Source: Balneola sp.
GTDB taxonomy: Bacteria > Bacteroidota > Rhodothermia > Balneolales > Balneolaceae
DNA: 64,000 bases
Assembly (NCBI GenBank): GCA_002696035.1
Contig: NZQV01000026.1
Span: 1-64,000 of the forward strand
Direction of reading: 5' to 3'
Shown here: piece after piece, positions 1 to 9,574 of the stretch
Position numbering within the stretch: position 1 is the first letter of the stretch
Layout: each line of letters opens with the position of its first letter
Translations under genes and position numbers: made by a program
Notes under the pieces: generated by a model
Database searches by the model: none
The model's input: only the letters and a program-made list of their open reading frames with translations
What the model was told of the DNA's origin: nothing

Positions 1-3000
1 CTGCCCCTGAACTGATGTTTTTTGGCACTACCAAAGATGAAAAGGTTTTCTCATTCAGCGAATTGGACGCGATGTTTAAATCTCAGTACGAACAGATGGC
101 CGGATTTGTGAATTCACTTGATCGCAAACGACTTTTCACTCGAACATCGAATGATGGGAAAAACGCATTTATCACGGAAGAAGTAACCCTTACCATGACT
201 TCCCCCGAAGAAGTGAACACCATTTTTATGAGGTGCAGCTGCGTAATGGAATACATAGACAACCAGTGGAAACTAACCCACTTGCATGCCTCAACTCCGG
301 TAGAGACAGAGAATGACCACTGGCACATGGAGGAGTGGAAACGGGAAAATGAGAAGCTTCAAAAGCTGGTTGATGAGCAGACAGCCGATCTTCATGGCAA
401 GAACCGAGAATTGAAAATTGAAGCTGCCCTGGAGCGCATCCGTGCACAGGCCACGGCCATGAAAGAATCATCCGACCTGCTCGATATTGTGGTGACCATG
501 CGATCGGAGTTTGTAAATCTCGGGCATGAGGCCCACTACTTTTGGCACATGCGTTGGCTGCCGGATACCTACGAGAAGGCGATGACCTCCGGCGACGGCA
601 CCCGCATCGGAATGGTGATGACCCTCCCCCGGCATATTCACGGTGACATTGAACCCGTAGCAGCGTGGGAAAAAAGTAAGGAACCCACCTACGTTTTAGC
701 CATGGACGTGGATACGGCCGTGGATTACGTGGATAAGATGATCTCCCTGGGTGATTTTGAGCAGGTGGATCCTCAGGCCCCGAGCCTGGATGATATCCGG
801 CACATCGGCGGACTCACATTCATCATGGCACGCACTACCCATGGTGAGATCGGATTCAGCCTGCCCGGTGTGGTACCCGATCCGCCAATAGACGCAGTCG
901 ATACACTCGTCCGTTTTGCCGGCGTATTTGACCTTGCCTACAAGCGATTTGAAGATTTGAAATCCGCTGAACGTCAGCACCGCGAAGCTCAGATTGAACT
1001 GGCCCTTGAAAGAGTCCGAGCTCGGACCATGGCCATGCAAAATTCTGAAGAACTGGCCGATGTAGTTTCTGTACTGTTTGATCAGATTAGAACATTGGGT
1101 GGTAATCTCTGGGGTACCGGATTCGGGTTGTGTGAAGAGGATGCGGACAATGACGAGTTCTGGTTTGCAAATGAAAATGGCGTATTCCCAGCCGTTTCAA
1201 TTCCCAATACCGAAGATCCTGCTCATAAAAAAATGTATGAGGGATGGAAAAATGAGATGGAATTTCTGGCATTAGAAGGGAGCGGAGAAGACCTCAAAAG
1301 CCATTACAATTACATGATGACCCTTCCGGAGGTCAGGCCGTTTTTCCAGAAAATACTGGATGAGGGTCTCTCCTTTCCCGAGTGGCAGCAGTGGAATGCC
1401 GCCTATTTTTCACACGGATACCTGTTGATCATTACGCTCGAACCGTATTCGAATCAAGAGATCCTCAAACGATTTGCCAGGGTCTTTGATCAGACCTACA
1501 CGCGCTTCCTGGATCTCCAAAAAGCAGAGGCACAGGCAAGAGAGTCAAAGATACAACTGGCCCTTGAGAGGGTTCGTGCCCGAACAATGGCCATGCATAA
1601 TAGTGAAGAGCTGGGCGAAGTAGCTGCTGTTATGTTTGAACAGATCAGTTCACTCACTTCGACTCCCGATCGCTTCAATATCTGTATTGCAAACAAGGAA
1701 GATAAATCTTTCGACGTATTTGTAACGGATCAAAGCGGATTTAAAATAAAGAATACATTTAATGCCAAAGCAAAAAACTCACCTGTTATTGCCGAGTGCT
1801 TTGAAACCTGGAAAAATGATGCAGCGCATCTTATTCAGGACATACATGGCAAAGAGCTGGAAAACTGGATCCGCTATATGGGAAAGGTAGTAGGCATTCC
1901 CTTTAAAATGGAGAACGTCAAAAAGCACCGATTTCTCAGTTCGGTTTTCTTCTCTCATGGCTTTATCGGGATCACTACTCATAGTCAACCGCAGGAAACC
2001 ACTATTAATTTAATAGAGCGGTTCGCTAAAGTATTCCAGCAAACATACACGCGCTTCCTCGACCTCAAAAAAGCGGAAACGCAAGCCCGGGAGTCAGAAA
2101 TACAGCTGGCGCTGGAACGGGTGAGAGCCAGAAGCATGGCCATGCATCAAAGTGATGAGCTGGCAGATCTTTCCCTTGAGCTGGTTAAGCAGGTTCACGC
2201 ACTAGGCATCGATACCTGGTTCTGTGCGTTCAACATCTACGATGATCATCCGGATGGATCGATTGAATGGGGAAGTAACGGCCAGGGGACGTTTCCCAGG
2301 TACAGAACGCCAAGAGAAGGAGTCTTTCTGGACTACTATGAGGCCGGTCAGCGGGGGGAAACACTCCTGATCAATGAGATCGGGGAGGATGAGTGCCCTG
2401 CACACTACGATTATTTATGCAGCCTGCCGGGTGTGGGTGACCAATTGCTGAAAATGAAAGATGAAGGCATACCCTTCCCAACCTCGCAAATTGACCATGT
2501 AGCCTATTTCAAATATGGATATATCATATTTATAACCTTTGAACCGGCTCCCGAAGCCTATGATATTTTCAAACGCTTTGCTAAAGTTTTTCAGCAGACA
2601 TATACCCGTTTTCTGGATCTGCAAAAAGCGGAAGCCCAGGCGCGCGAAGCCAAGATCGAAGCGGCTCTGGAACGTGTAAGGGCACGATCAATGGGAATGC
2701 ACAAAAGTGATGATCTGATCGATGTAGTCAGAGAAATCGGAATGGGAATTCATGAACTGGGTATACAGCTCCACTACTCTCAAATTTATACTGACTATAC
2801 TTATGACCCGAAAACAGGATTAAATATCTGGGTGGATGTTGAGGGGCAAGATTACCTCGAAAAATTTCATATTCCCTATATCGACCATACCATCACCTTA
2901 AATTTTTACAACGCACTGAACGAAGGTCTGGATTATTTCAGTGATCGCTATTCAAAGGCGGAAAAAGACTCCTTTTTCAAGCTGCTGTTCAAATATTCTG

Positions 3001-5183
3001 ACCTCAAAAGAATACCCAAGAAAAGAAAAGAGCTGATTCTCAATGCTTCCGGATGGACACGATTTACAGTAATCTTAAATGAAGCCACCTTAAATTTTGG
3101 CCGATACAGCCTGGATGAATTCACAGAAGAAGAACACGAGATTTTCATACGATTTGCAAAGGTTTTTGGACAGGCCTACACCCGTTTTCTGGATCTCAAG
3201 AAAGCAGAAGAACAGGCGCGTGAAGCCAAAATTGAAACATCACTCGAAAAAGTCCGCTCCCGAACCATGGGTATGCAGTCGAGCGATGAGTTGCCGGAAG
3301 TGGCCAATCTCTTGTTTTTGGAAGTACAATCTCTTGGTATTCCAGCCTGGAGCTGTGGATATTGTATTTTAGAGGAAGACAGCAGGTCCAGCATTTGCAT
3401 TATGAGTAGTGAAGGCACCCTTCAAAAGCCTTTCCTGCTCCCCCATCATGGCGAAGTTTCTTTTGAAGAATGGGACGATTTTGTTCAGGGAGATCAGACT
3501 TTTTTCACCCAGGAATTGGGTGGAGAAGCCATAGAAAGTCATTATGGCTTTATGAAATCCCTTCCCCAATTGACTCCAATTTTCCGAGAGATCGAAGAGG
3601 CCGGACTTTCATTGCCAACCTACCAAATTAACCACCTATGCAAATTTGCCCATGGGTTTCTTCTGTTCATCACTTACGAACCGATTCCGGAAGCTCATGA
3701 CATTTTCAGACGATTTACCAGGGTATTTGACCAAACCTACACCCGTTTTCTTGATCTGAAAAAGGCGGAAGCGCAAGCCATTGAGGCCACCAAGCAGGCC
3801 TCCTTAGACCGGGTGCGTGGTGAAATAGCAAGTATGCGATCTGCTGAGGATCTTGGGATTATCACCCCATTAATCTGGAACGAACTGACCACGCTAGGCA
3901 TCCCCTTTATCCGATGCGGCATATTTATTATTCAGGAAGAAGATAAACACATCGAGGTCTATCTTTCCAAACCCGACGGCACTTCCCTCGCGGCGATGCA
4001 TCTCCCCTTCGATTCCAGTGAACTTGTCACCCAAACTCTAAATGCCTGGCAACAGGGCAGCGTCTACACACAGCACTGGACCCGGGAAGAGTTTTTGGAG
4101 TGGGGCCAATCCATGATGGCGCAGGGACAGGTTCCTGATCTTGAATCATATCAAGGCGCTGAAGAAGCACCGAAATCGCTGCATCTGCAGTTTTTACCCT
4201 TTAACCAGGGAATGCTTTACGTAGGATCAACGAATCCACTCGACGAGGAAGAGATCAGCCTGTCGGAATCCCTGGCTAAAGCCTTTTCTATCGCCTATGC
4301 TCGGTACGAAGATTTTGTAAAACTGGAAAGAGCTAAGGCAGGCATTGAAGATGCTTTAGCCGAACTCAAAGCTACCCAGTCGCAGCTGGTCCAACAAGAA
4401 AAACTCGCAAGTCTTGGTCAGCTCACCGCCGGCATCGCCCACGAGATTAAGAATCCCCTTAATTTTGTGAATAATTTTTCGGAGCTAAGCGTGGAATTGA
4501 TCGAGGAAACTAGGGAGGAGCTTTCAGCTGTCAGCAATCAGCTTTCAGCAGAGGATAAAAAGCGGGTGGATGAAGCAACGGAGATCTTGAATGCCATTGA
4601 TATGAATCTCCGCAAAATTCATGAGCACGGAAGTCGCGCCGATTCTATCGTAAAGTCTATGCTGGAACACAGCCGGGGTGGATCAGGGAAAATGGAACCT
4701 ACTGACCTAAATACTTTGCTTAAAGAATATGTGAATCTCAGTTTTCATGGCATGCGCGCCGGGAAAGATCCGATCAACGTGGATCTTCAATTTGAAATGG
4801 ATGAGTCTATTACAGAAGTCCCACTTATAGCTGAAGATTTTAGCCGGGTGATTATAAATCTGAGCAATAATGCATTTGATGCGATGAGGGAAAAGCTGTC
4901 GAAAACAAATGATGACAGCTACAAACCTCGATTAATAGTAAGAACGATCAATAATAAACAGGCAACTTTCATAGAAATTCAGGATAATGGGCCGGGTATA
5001 CCAAAAGAAATTAAGGACAAAATTTTACAGCCTTTCTTCACTACCAAAAAAGGGACAGAAGGAACGGGATTGGGATTAAGCATCACCAACGATATTATCA
5101 AAGCACATGGTGGAAGTTTAGAAGTCACCACTAAACAAGATGAGGGTACAACCTTTACTATTAAACTCCCCACAGGTGGGTAA
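1..5183 (+). CDS. Multi-module sensor histidine kinase, 5' end cut by window
   Basis: The reading frame is open to the first base, so the true start lies upstream; the first ATG is at 15 and residue numbers here count from it. Residues 1-100 look like the C-terminal part of a SnoaL/NTF2-like domain. Then come seven repeats of about 185-190 residues, each starting with a helical linker of the type ALERVRARTMAMHNSEEL and ending near FAKVFQQTYTRFLDL; the fold between linkers is probably GAF-like (inference). A HisKA domain follows (GIAHEIKNPLNF, His about 1476), then an HATPase domain with an N box (NLSNNAFDAM) and DNGPGIP and GTGLGLSI motifs. There is no membrane segment or receiver in the visible part, so it is a cytosolic kinase. 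The next gene starts 3 bases downstream and carries a sister kinase core. Kinase function is certain; the signal is unknown. Confidence 0.9.
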   Translation, partial: APELMFFGTTKDEKVFSFSELDAMFKSQYEQMAGFVNSLDRKRLFTRTSNDGKNAFITEEVTLTMTSPEEVNTIFMRCSCVMEYIDNQWKLTHLHASTPVETENDHWHMEEWKRENEKLQKLVDEQTADLHGKNRELKIEAALERIRAQATAMKESSDLLDIVVTMRSEFVNLGHEAHYFWHMRWLPDTYEKAMTSGDGTRIGMVMTLPRHIHGDIEPVAAWEKSKEPTYVLAMDVDTAVDYVDKMISLGDFEQVDPQAPSLDDIRHIGGLTFIMARTTHGEIGFSLPGVVPDPPIDAVDTLVRFAGVFDLAYKRFEDLKSAERQHREAQIELALERVRARTMAMQNSEELADVVSVLFDQIRTLGGNLWGTGFGLCEEDADNDEFWFANENGVFPAVSIPNTEDPAHKKMYEGWKNEMEFLALEGSGEDLKSHYNYMMTLPEVRPFFQKILDEGLSFPEWQQWNAAYFSHGYLLIITLEPYSNQEILKRFARVFDQTYTRFLDLQKAEAQARESKIQLALERVRARTMAMHNSEELGEVAAVMFEQISSLTSTPDRFNICIANKEDKSFDVFVTDQSGFKIKNTFNAKAKNSPVIAECFETWKNDAAHLIQDIHGKELENWIRYMGKVVGIPFKMENVKKHRFLSSVFFSHGFIGITTHSQPQETTINLIERFAKVFQQTYTRFLDLKKAETQARESEIQLALERVRARSMAMHQSDELADLSLELVKQVHALGIDTWFCAFNIYDDHPDGSIEWGSNGQGTFPRYRTPREGVFLDYYEAGQRGETLLINEIGEDECPAHYDYLCSLPGVGDQLLKMKDEGIPFPTSQIDHVAYFKYGYIIFITFEPAPEAYDIFKRFAKVFQQTYTRFLDLQKAEAQAREAKIEAALERVRARSMGMHKSDDLIDVVREIGMGIHELGIQLHYSQIYTDYTYDPKTGLNIWVDVEGQDYLEKFHIPYIDHTITLNFYNALNEGLDYFSDRYSKAEKDSFFKLLFKYSDLKRIPKKRKELILNASGWTRFTVILNEATLNFGRYSLDEFTEEEHEIFIRFAKVFGQAYTRFLDLKKAEEQAREAKIETSLEKVRSRTMGMQSSDELPEVANLLFLEVQSLGIPAWSCGYCILEEDSRSSICIMSSEGTLQKPFLLPHHGEVSFEEWDDFVQGDQTFFTQELGGEAIESHYGFMKSLPQLTPIFREIEEAGLSLPTYQINHLCKFAHGFLLFITYEPIPEAHDIFRRFTRVFDQTYTRFLDLKKAEAQAIEATKQASLDRVRGEIASMRSAEDLGIITPLIWNELTTLGIPFIRCGIFIIQEEDKHIEVYLSKPDGTSLAAMHLPFDSSELVTQTLNAWQQGSVYTQHWTREEFLEWGQSMMAQGQVPDLESYQGAEEAPKSLHLQFLPFNQGMLYVGSTNPLDEEEISLSESLAKAFSIAYARYEDFVKLERAKAGIEDALAELKATQSQLVQQEKLASLGQLTAGIAHEIKNPLNFVNNFSELSVELIEETREELSAVSNQLSAEDKKRVDEATEILNAIDMNLRKIHEHGSRADSIVKSMLEHSRGGSGKMEPTDLNTLLKEYVNLSFHGMRAGKDPINVDLQFEMDESITEVPLIAEDFSRVIINLSNNAFDAMREKLSKTNDDSYKPRLIVRTINNKQATFIEIQDNGPGIPKEIKDKILQPFFTTKKGTEGTGLGLSITNDIIKAHGGSLEVTTKQDEGTTFTIKLPTGG
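411..3855 (+). repeat. Seven in-frame coding repeats (helical linker plus sensory module)
   Basis: The linker coding for variants of ALERVRARTMAMHNSEEL begins at about 411, 987, 1545, 2094, 2649, 3225 and 3786, a spacing of 549-576 bases. The last copy is the most divergent (SLDRVRGEIASMRSAEDL). The modules between linkers share a late FAHGYLLFITYEP-like strand and the TRFLDLKKAEAQARE exit helix. The pattern is seen directly; internal duplication is the natural reading. Confidence 0.9.
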
Positions 5184-5186
5184 AAG

Positions 5187-8100
5187 ATGACATTTCGTAC
5201 TAATTATTTCTTGATAACAGGATTACTGTATCTGTTGCTCACAACTCCGATTTTTGGGCAAGCGGAACAGGAGAAAAAGCCCACGATCTTAAGTAGTGAG
5301 GCCCCCACCCTTCGTTTTGAGCATATCGGTCTTGGCGAAGGCATGAAACAGGCTAGTGCAAACACCATCATGCAGGACAGTAAAGGGTTTCTTTGGATCG
5401 CCACACAAGGTGGACTTCATCGCTATGATGGTCACGAATTCAAAGTATACCAACAAACACCTTTTGATACCACTTCCCTTTCTGAAAACTGGGTTTGGGG
5501 GATGGAAGAATCCAAAAACGGGGACATCTGGGTTACTACAGAAGATGGAGGGCTGAACCGTTTAGATCAGTCAACCGGACAGTTTAAAAAATACTTCCAT
5601 GATCCCGACGATTCTACAAGCATCTCAAGCAACCGAACATTCATGCCCTTTGAAGATAGCCAGGGTAATCTTTGGGTGAGTTCTCTGGATGCTGGACTAA
5701 ACCGAATGAAGGCCGGTGAAGATGGCATTTTCACTCGCTTCACTCACGTTCATGAGGATTCAAGTACTATTTCCTCCAATACAATGTTCTGGATATCAGA
5801 AGATAATGAGGGTTATTTATGGATCGGAAGCATTAATGGACTTACAAGAATAGATCCTGAAACGGATGAGATAACCCGCTTCCTCTTCGACCCGGAAGCT
5901 CAAGAGTTTTATGGGAATCATGTAAATATTCTGGATCAATATTTACCCCCAAATGAAACCGACTTCCTTTGGCTTGCTACCGGAAATGGCCTTGTACATT
6001 TTAATAGGAAAACAGGTGATTTTGAACGGTACCTGCTTGAACCAAATGAAGGAGATAATTTCAACCCACTTAATTTTTTACATCAGGTAGTTCCTGACCC
6101 GGATAACCCAAATGTACTGTGGGTAGGAGGCCCGGGAACAGGGGTGGCCCGTTTTGACATGCAATCGGAAAAATTCACCTCATATAGAAACGACCCCCAA
6201 GATCCTTATAGCTTAAGTGACAATAACGTATCAGCTATGTTTACCGATCGCTCAGGTACTATTTGGGTGGGTACCGCTACGGAAGGTCTGGAGGCTTTTA
6301 ACCCGGGCGCCGTTAATTTTACGCACCTTAAAAATGATCCAAATAATGACCAAAGCATTGCCCCGGGCATTGTTTGGGGGGTCTATGAGGATTCCGATGG
6401 CACATTATGGCTTGGCAGTGATGTAGGTGTAGGCGCAGAAGGTCAAATTCTCACAGAGTTTAAAATGAGTTCAGGGGAAACCAGCCGTTATACGTTCAAC
6501 CCAGATGACTCTACAACCCTCCTTTTCGGTAATAAGCGAGTTTTTGCAGAAGATGCTGATGGTAATTTCTGGGTTGGTGGCAGTGGGGGACTCAACCAAT
6601 TCGATCGTTCAACAAAAAAGGTTACTCGATACCGGCACCCTCAGCTTGAAGAAAACCTTGGACGTAATAACCTTTTTTCTATGAGCCCTACTTTAGCAGA
6701 TAAAAACATCTTTTGGATTGGGAGTGTTGGAGGTCTTGATCGATTTGATACCCGAACGGGGCAATACGATCAAATTCCATTACCAATGGAAGAGTTAGGC
6801 GCTGAATTTGGCCCGCCTGTACTAAGTTTACACGAAGATACTGAAGGTATTCTTTGGGCAGGCACCAATAATGGTTTAGTGCGCATATCACCAGAAGGGA
6901 GCGCAACCGTTGCCTCTGTATACAACCCATCTGACACAACTACTATAAATAACAACCAAATATCGAGCATAGCCCAACGAACGAATGAACCCGATATATT
7001 ATGGCTGGGCATGCAGAACGGTGGGTTGAATCGCTTTGATATTACAACAAATACGGCAACACACTTCACCGAAGAAGATGGTCTTCCCAGCAACACCATC
7101 TATGCCGTGCTTGTCGACAAAAATAATACTCTGTGGATGAGTACGAATGGCGGTATATCCAACTTTGATCCTGATACTGAAACCTTTCGTAACTATGGGC
7201 TAGATGATGGCTTAATGGCTCTCGAATATTCCCAAAACGGTTATTTTAAAAGTAAAGATGGGGTCATGTATTTCGGAAGTGGTAAAGGCGTAACCGCTTT
7301 TGTCCCAGAGCAACTTCATATAAATGAAATACCTCCTCAGATTGCCCTTAGTGATTTTAAAATCTTCAACAAATCAGTAGCCATTGGTCCTGACTCTCCC
7401 CTCAAAAAACCTCTAAGTGAAACCACAAGAATCACTCTTCCTTACTCCCAGAATGAAGTAGCTTTTGATTATGTAGCTCTACATTTTGCAAATCCTGAGG
7501 GGAATACATATTCCTACCAATTGGAGGGTTTTGACCCTGACTGGGTTGATGCCGGCAATAAAAGGACTGCCACCTATACTAATCTTCCGGAAGGGGAATA
7601 TACGTTTCATGTAAAAGCAGCAAATGCGGATGGAATCTGGAATAATGAAGGAGTATCAGTAGGGCTTACCATTTTGCCCCCTTGGTACCGAACCTGGTGG
7701 GCTTATGGGTTGGGGATAGGAATGATTGGCTTTATGGTATTTGGCACAGACCGTTTACAGCGTCGCCGAATATCTAAAAAGGAAGAAGAACGGCAAACCT
7801 TAAGAGAAGCCGAGCTCCGAGCCGAGGCCGAAAATAAACGACGATCAGATACTGAACAACTTAGTCAGATCGGTCGTGCTATTACCTCTACCCTTTCCGT
7901 AGAAAAGATCATAGAAACAGTGTACGAACACGTTAATGCGCTTATGGATGCCGCTGTTTTCGGTGTAGGCATTTATAACGAAGAAAAGAAACGTATTGAT
8001 TTTCCCGCAACCAAAGAAAAAGGGGAAATGCTTCCGGCTTTTGCCAATTACCTTGATGAAGATGACCGGCTTGCTGTTTATTGTTTTAAGAATAAAGAAG

Positions 8101-9164
8101 AGATCATAATTGGTGACTTTGAAAAAGAACATACAAAATACGTTACATCTTATAAGCCACCTGTTGCCGGAGAGGCTTCCTTATCCATACTCTATTTACC
8201 TCTTATTCATCAAGATAAAGTGATCGGGGTAATTACCACCCAAAGTTTTAAGAAAGATGCATATTCAGCCTACCATGTAAACCTGATCCGCAATCTTGCT
8301 ACCTATGCAGCCATCGCACTTGATAACGCCTCTGCCTACCGCCGGCTCAATGCTACCTTAAGCGAACTCCAGAACATGCAACAGCAGCTGGTACAACAGG
8401 AAAAACTAGCCTCGCTCGGACAGCTTACAGCAGGCATCGCTCATGAAATAAAGAACCCATTGAACTTTGTAAACAATTTCTCTGACCTAAGTATAGAATT
8501 GCTAGATGAGGCACGGGAAGAGCTGACAAAAAGTAATAACGGCAAAAACTCCGCTTGCTTTGAGATCTTAAATGATATTGAGACAAATCTAAAAAAGATC
8601 TATGAACATGGAACCCGGGCTGACAATATTGTCAAATCCATGCTCGAGCACAGTCGGGGAGGATCAGGTATAATGGAACCCACCGACTTGAATTCACTGC
8701 TGAAAGAGTATGTAAACCTAAGCTTTCATGGGATGAGAGCCGGCAAAAACCCGATCAGTGTGGATCTGAATTTTGAGCTGGATGAGAATATTGAAACTGT
8801 TCCTCTGAAAAGCGAAGATTTTTCAAGGGTGATCGTAAACCTAAGCAATAATGCCTTTGATGCCATGCGGGAGAAGCTGAATGGTGAATCCAGAATTCAG
8901 AATCCAGGAGAATACAAGCCGAAACTTACGATTCGATCCCAACAGACTGGCAAAAATATAACCATCCAAATCGAAGACAACGGACCGGGCATTCCCGATG
9001 AGATCAAGGATCAAATACTGCAGCCATTTTTTACAACAAAAAAAGGTACGGAAGGAACAGGATTAGGATTGTCAATAACCAATGACATTATCAAAGCACA
9101 CGGTGGTATTTTAGAAATTGAAACAAAACAAAACGAGTTTACATGTTTCAGAATATTAATTTAA
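5187..9164 (+). CDS. Reg_prop/Y_Y_Y periplasmic sensor with GAF and histidine kinase domains
   Basis: A signal peptide (about residues 1-25, ending IFGQA) leads into roughly 650 residues of two-component beta-propeller repeats, recognisable from recurring units such as LWIGSINGLTRID and IWVGTATEGLEAFN. A Y_Y_Y domain follows (about 750-820; YSYQLEGFDPDWV), then one membrane helix near 838-856, a charged coiled coil, a GAF domain (about 892-1053), HisKA (IAHEIKNPLNF, His about 1086) and HATPase (DNGPGIPDEIK, GTGLGLSI). Unlike the hybrid two-component systems of Bacteroides it has no receiver or AraC domain. The kinase core is closely related to that of the upstream gene, 3 bases away. The last residues (NEFTCFRILI) depart from the sister's GTTFTIKLP ending. 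Ligand unknown; in other bacteria such propellers often sense carbohydrates (family knowledge). Confidence 0.93.
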   Translation: MTFRTNYFLITGLLYLLLTTPIFGQAEQEKKPTILSSEAPTLRFEHIGLGEGMKQASANTIMQDSKGFLWIATQGGLHRYDGHEFKVYQQTPFDTTSLSENWVWGMEESKNGDIWVTTEDGGLNRLDQSTGQFKKYFHDPDDSTSISSNRTFMPFEDSQGNLWVSSLDAGLNRMKAGEDGIFTRFTHVHEDSSTISSNTMFWISEDNEGYLWIGSINGLTRIDPETDEITRFLFDPEAQEFYGNHVNILDQYLPPNETDFLWLATGNGLVHFNRKTGDFERYLLEPNEGDNFNPLNFLHQVVPDPDNPNVLWVGGPGTGVARFDMQSEKFTSYRNDPQDPYSLSDNNVSAMFTDRSGTIWVGTATEGLEAFNPGAVNFTHLKNDPNNDQSIAPGIVWGVYEDSDGTLWLGSDVGVGAEGQILTEFKMSSGETSRYTFNPDDSTTLLFGNKRVFAEDADGNFWVGGSGGLNQFDRSTKKVTRYRHPQLEENLGRNNLFSMSPTLADKNIFWIGSVGGLDRFDTRTGQYDQIPLPMEELGAEFGPPVLSLHEDTEGILWAGTNNGLVRISPEGSATVASVYNPSDTTTINNNQISSIAQRTNEPDILWLGMQNGGLNRFDITTNTATHFTEEDGLPSNTIYAVLVDKNNTLWMSTNGGISNFDPDTETFRNYGLDDGLMALEYSQNGYFKSKDGVMYFGSGKGVTAFVPEQLHINEIPPQIALSDFKIFNKSVAIGPDSPLKKPLSETTRITLPYSQNEVAFDYVALHFANPEGNTYSYQLEGFDPDWVDAGNKRTATYTNLPEGEYTFHVKAANADGIWNNEGVSVGLTILPPWYRTWWAYGLGIGMIGFMVFGTDRLQRRRISKKEEERQTLREAELRAEAENKRRSDTEQLSQIGRAITSTLSVEKIIETVYEHVNALMDAAVFGVGIYNEEKKRIDFPATKEKGEMLPAFANYLDEDDRLAVYCFKNKEEIIIGDFEKEHTKYVTSYKPPVAGEASLSILYLPLIHQDKVIGVITTQSFKKDAYSAYHVNLIRNLATYAAIALDNASAYRRLNATLSELQNMQQQLVQQEKLASLGQLTAGIAHEIKNPLNFVNNFSDLSIELLDEAREELTKSNNGKNSACFEILNDIETNLKKIYEHGTRADNIVKSMLEHSRGGSGIMEPTDLNSLLKEYVNLSFHGMRAGKNPISVDLNFELDENIETVPLKSEDFSRVIVNLSNNAFDAMREKLNGESRIQNPGEYKPKLTIRSQQTGKNITIQIEDNGPGIPDEIKDQILQPFFTTKKGTEGTGLGLSITNDIIKAHGGILEIETKQNEFTCFRILI

Positions 9165-9176
9165 ACGGGCCCAGAA

Positions 9177-9554
9177 ATGAAATTTCTTGTAGTAGATGAT
9201 GAAAAAGATGTGGAAATGCTTTTCCGCCAAAAATTTCGAAAGGAAGTCAGGAAGGGATTACTGGAATTGGTTTTTGCCTTTTCCGGAGGTGAAGCGTTAG
9301 AAGTACTGAAAAGCAGTAGTCCGCCGGATGTTATGTATATATTCTCAGACATCAACATGCCGGGGATGTCGGGGCTGGAGCTTCTTGAGAAAGTAAAAAA
9401 TGAATTCCCAAATATTAAAGTAAGCATGATCTCGGCTTACGGAGATCAGGAAAATTACGACAAAGCCATGAATTCGGGCGCAAAGGCCTTTTTTACAAAA
9501 CCCATAGATTTTGACGAGTTAAAAGAAGAAGTAAATCAGCTCCTGCAGCAATAA
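9177..9554 (+). CDS. Single-domain response regulator (CheY-like receiver)
   Basis: The 125-residue protein is a receiver domain only: acidic pair DD at 7-8, phospho-acceptor Asp about 58 in FSDINMPGMSG, Ser of MISAYGD, and Lys in FFTKPIDF. With no output domain it must act by protein contact or as a phosphate relay. It sits 12 bases after the Reg_prop kinase and 20 bases before a receiver-phosphatase fusion, so it probably takes phosphate from one or both upstream kinases. Its closest visible relative here is the receiver of the next gene (SDINMP and TKPIDF in both). Confidence 0.93.
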   Translation: MKFLVVDDEKDVEMLFRQKFRKEVRKGLLELVFAFSGGEALEVLKSSSPPDVMYIFSDINMPGMSGLELLEKVKNEFPNIKVSMISAYGDQENYDKAMNSGAKAFFTKPIDFDELKEEVNQLLQQ

Positions 9555-9574
9555 TAGTTTTAATAAGCTAGGTT

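Noticed and set aside
411-3855. Regular repeats that might be taken as a CRISPR or satellite array
   Set aside because: The repeats are about 560 bases apart, in frame, and code for protein modules; there are no short identical repeats with unique spacers.
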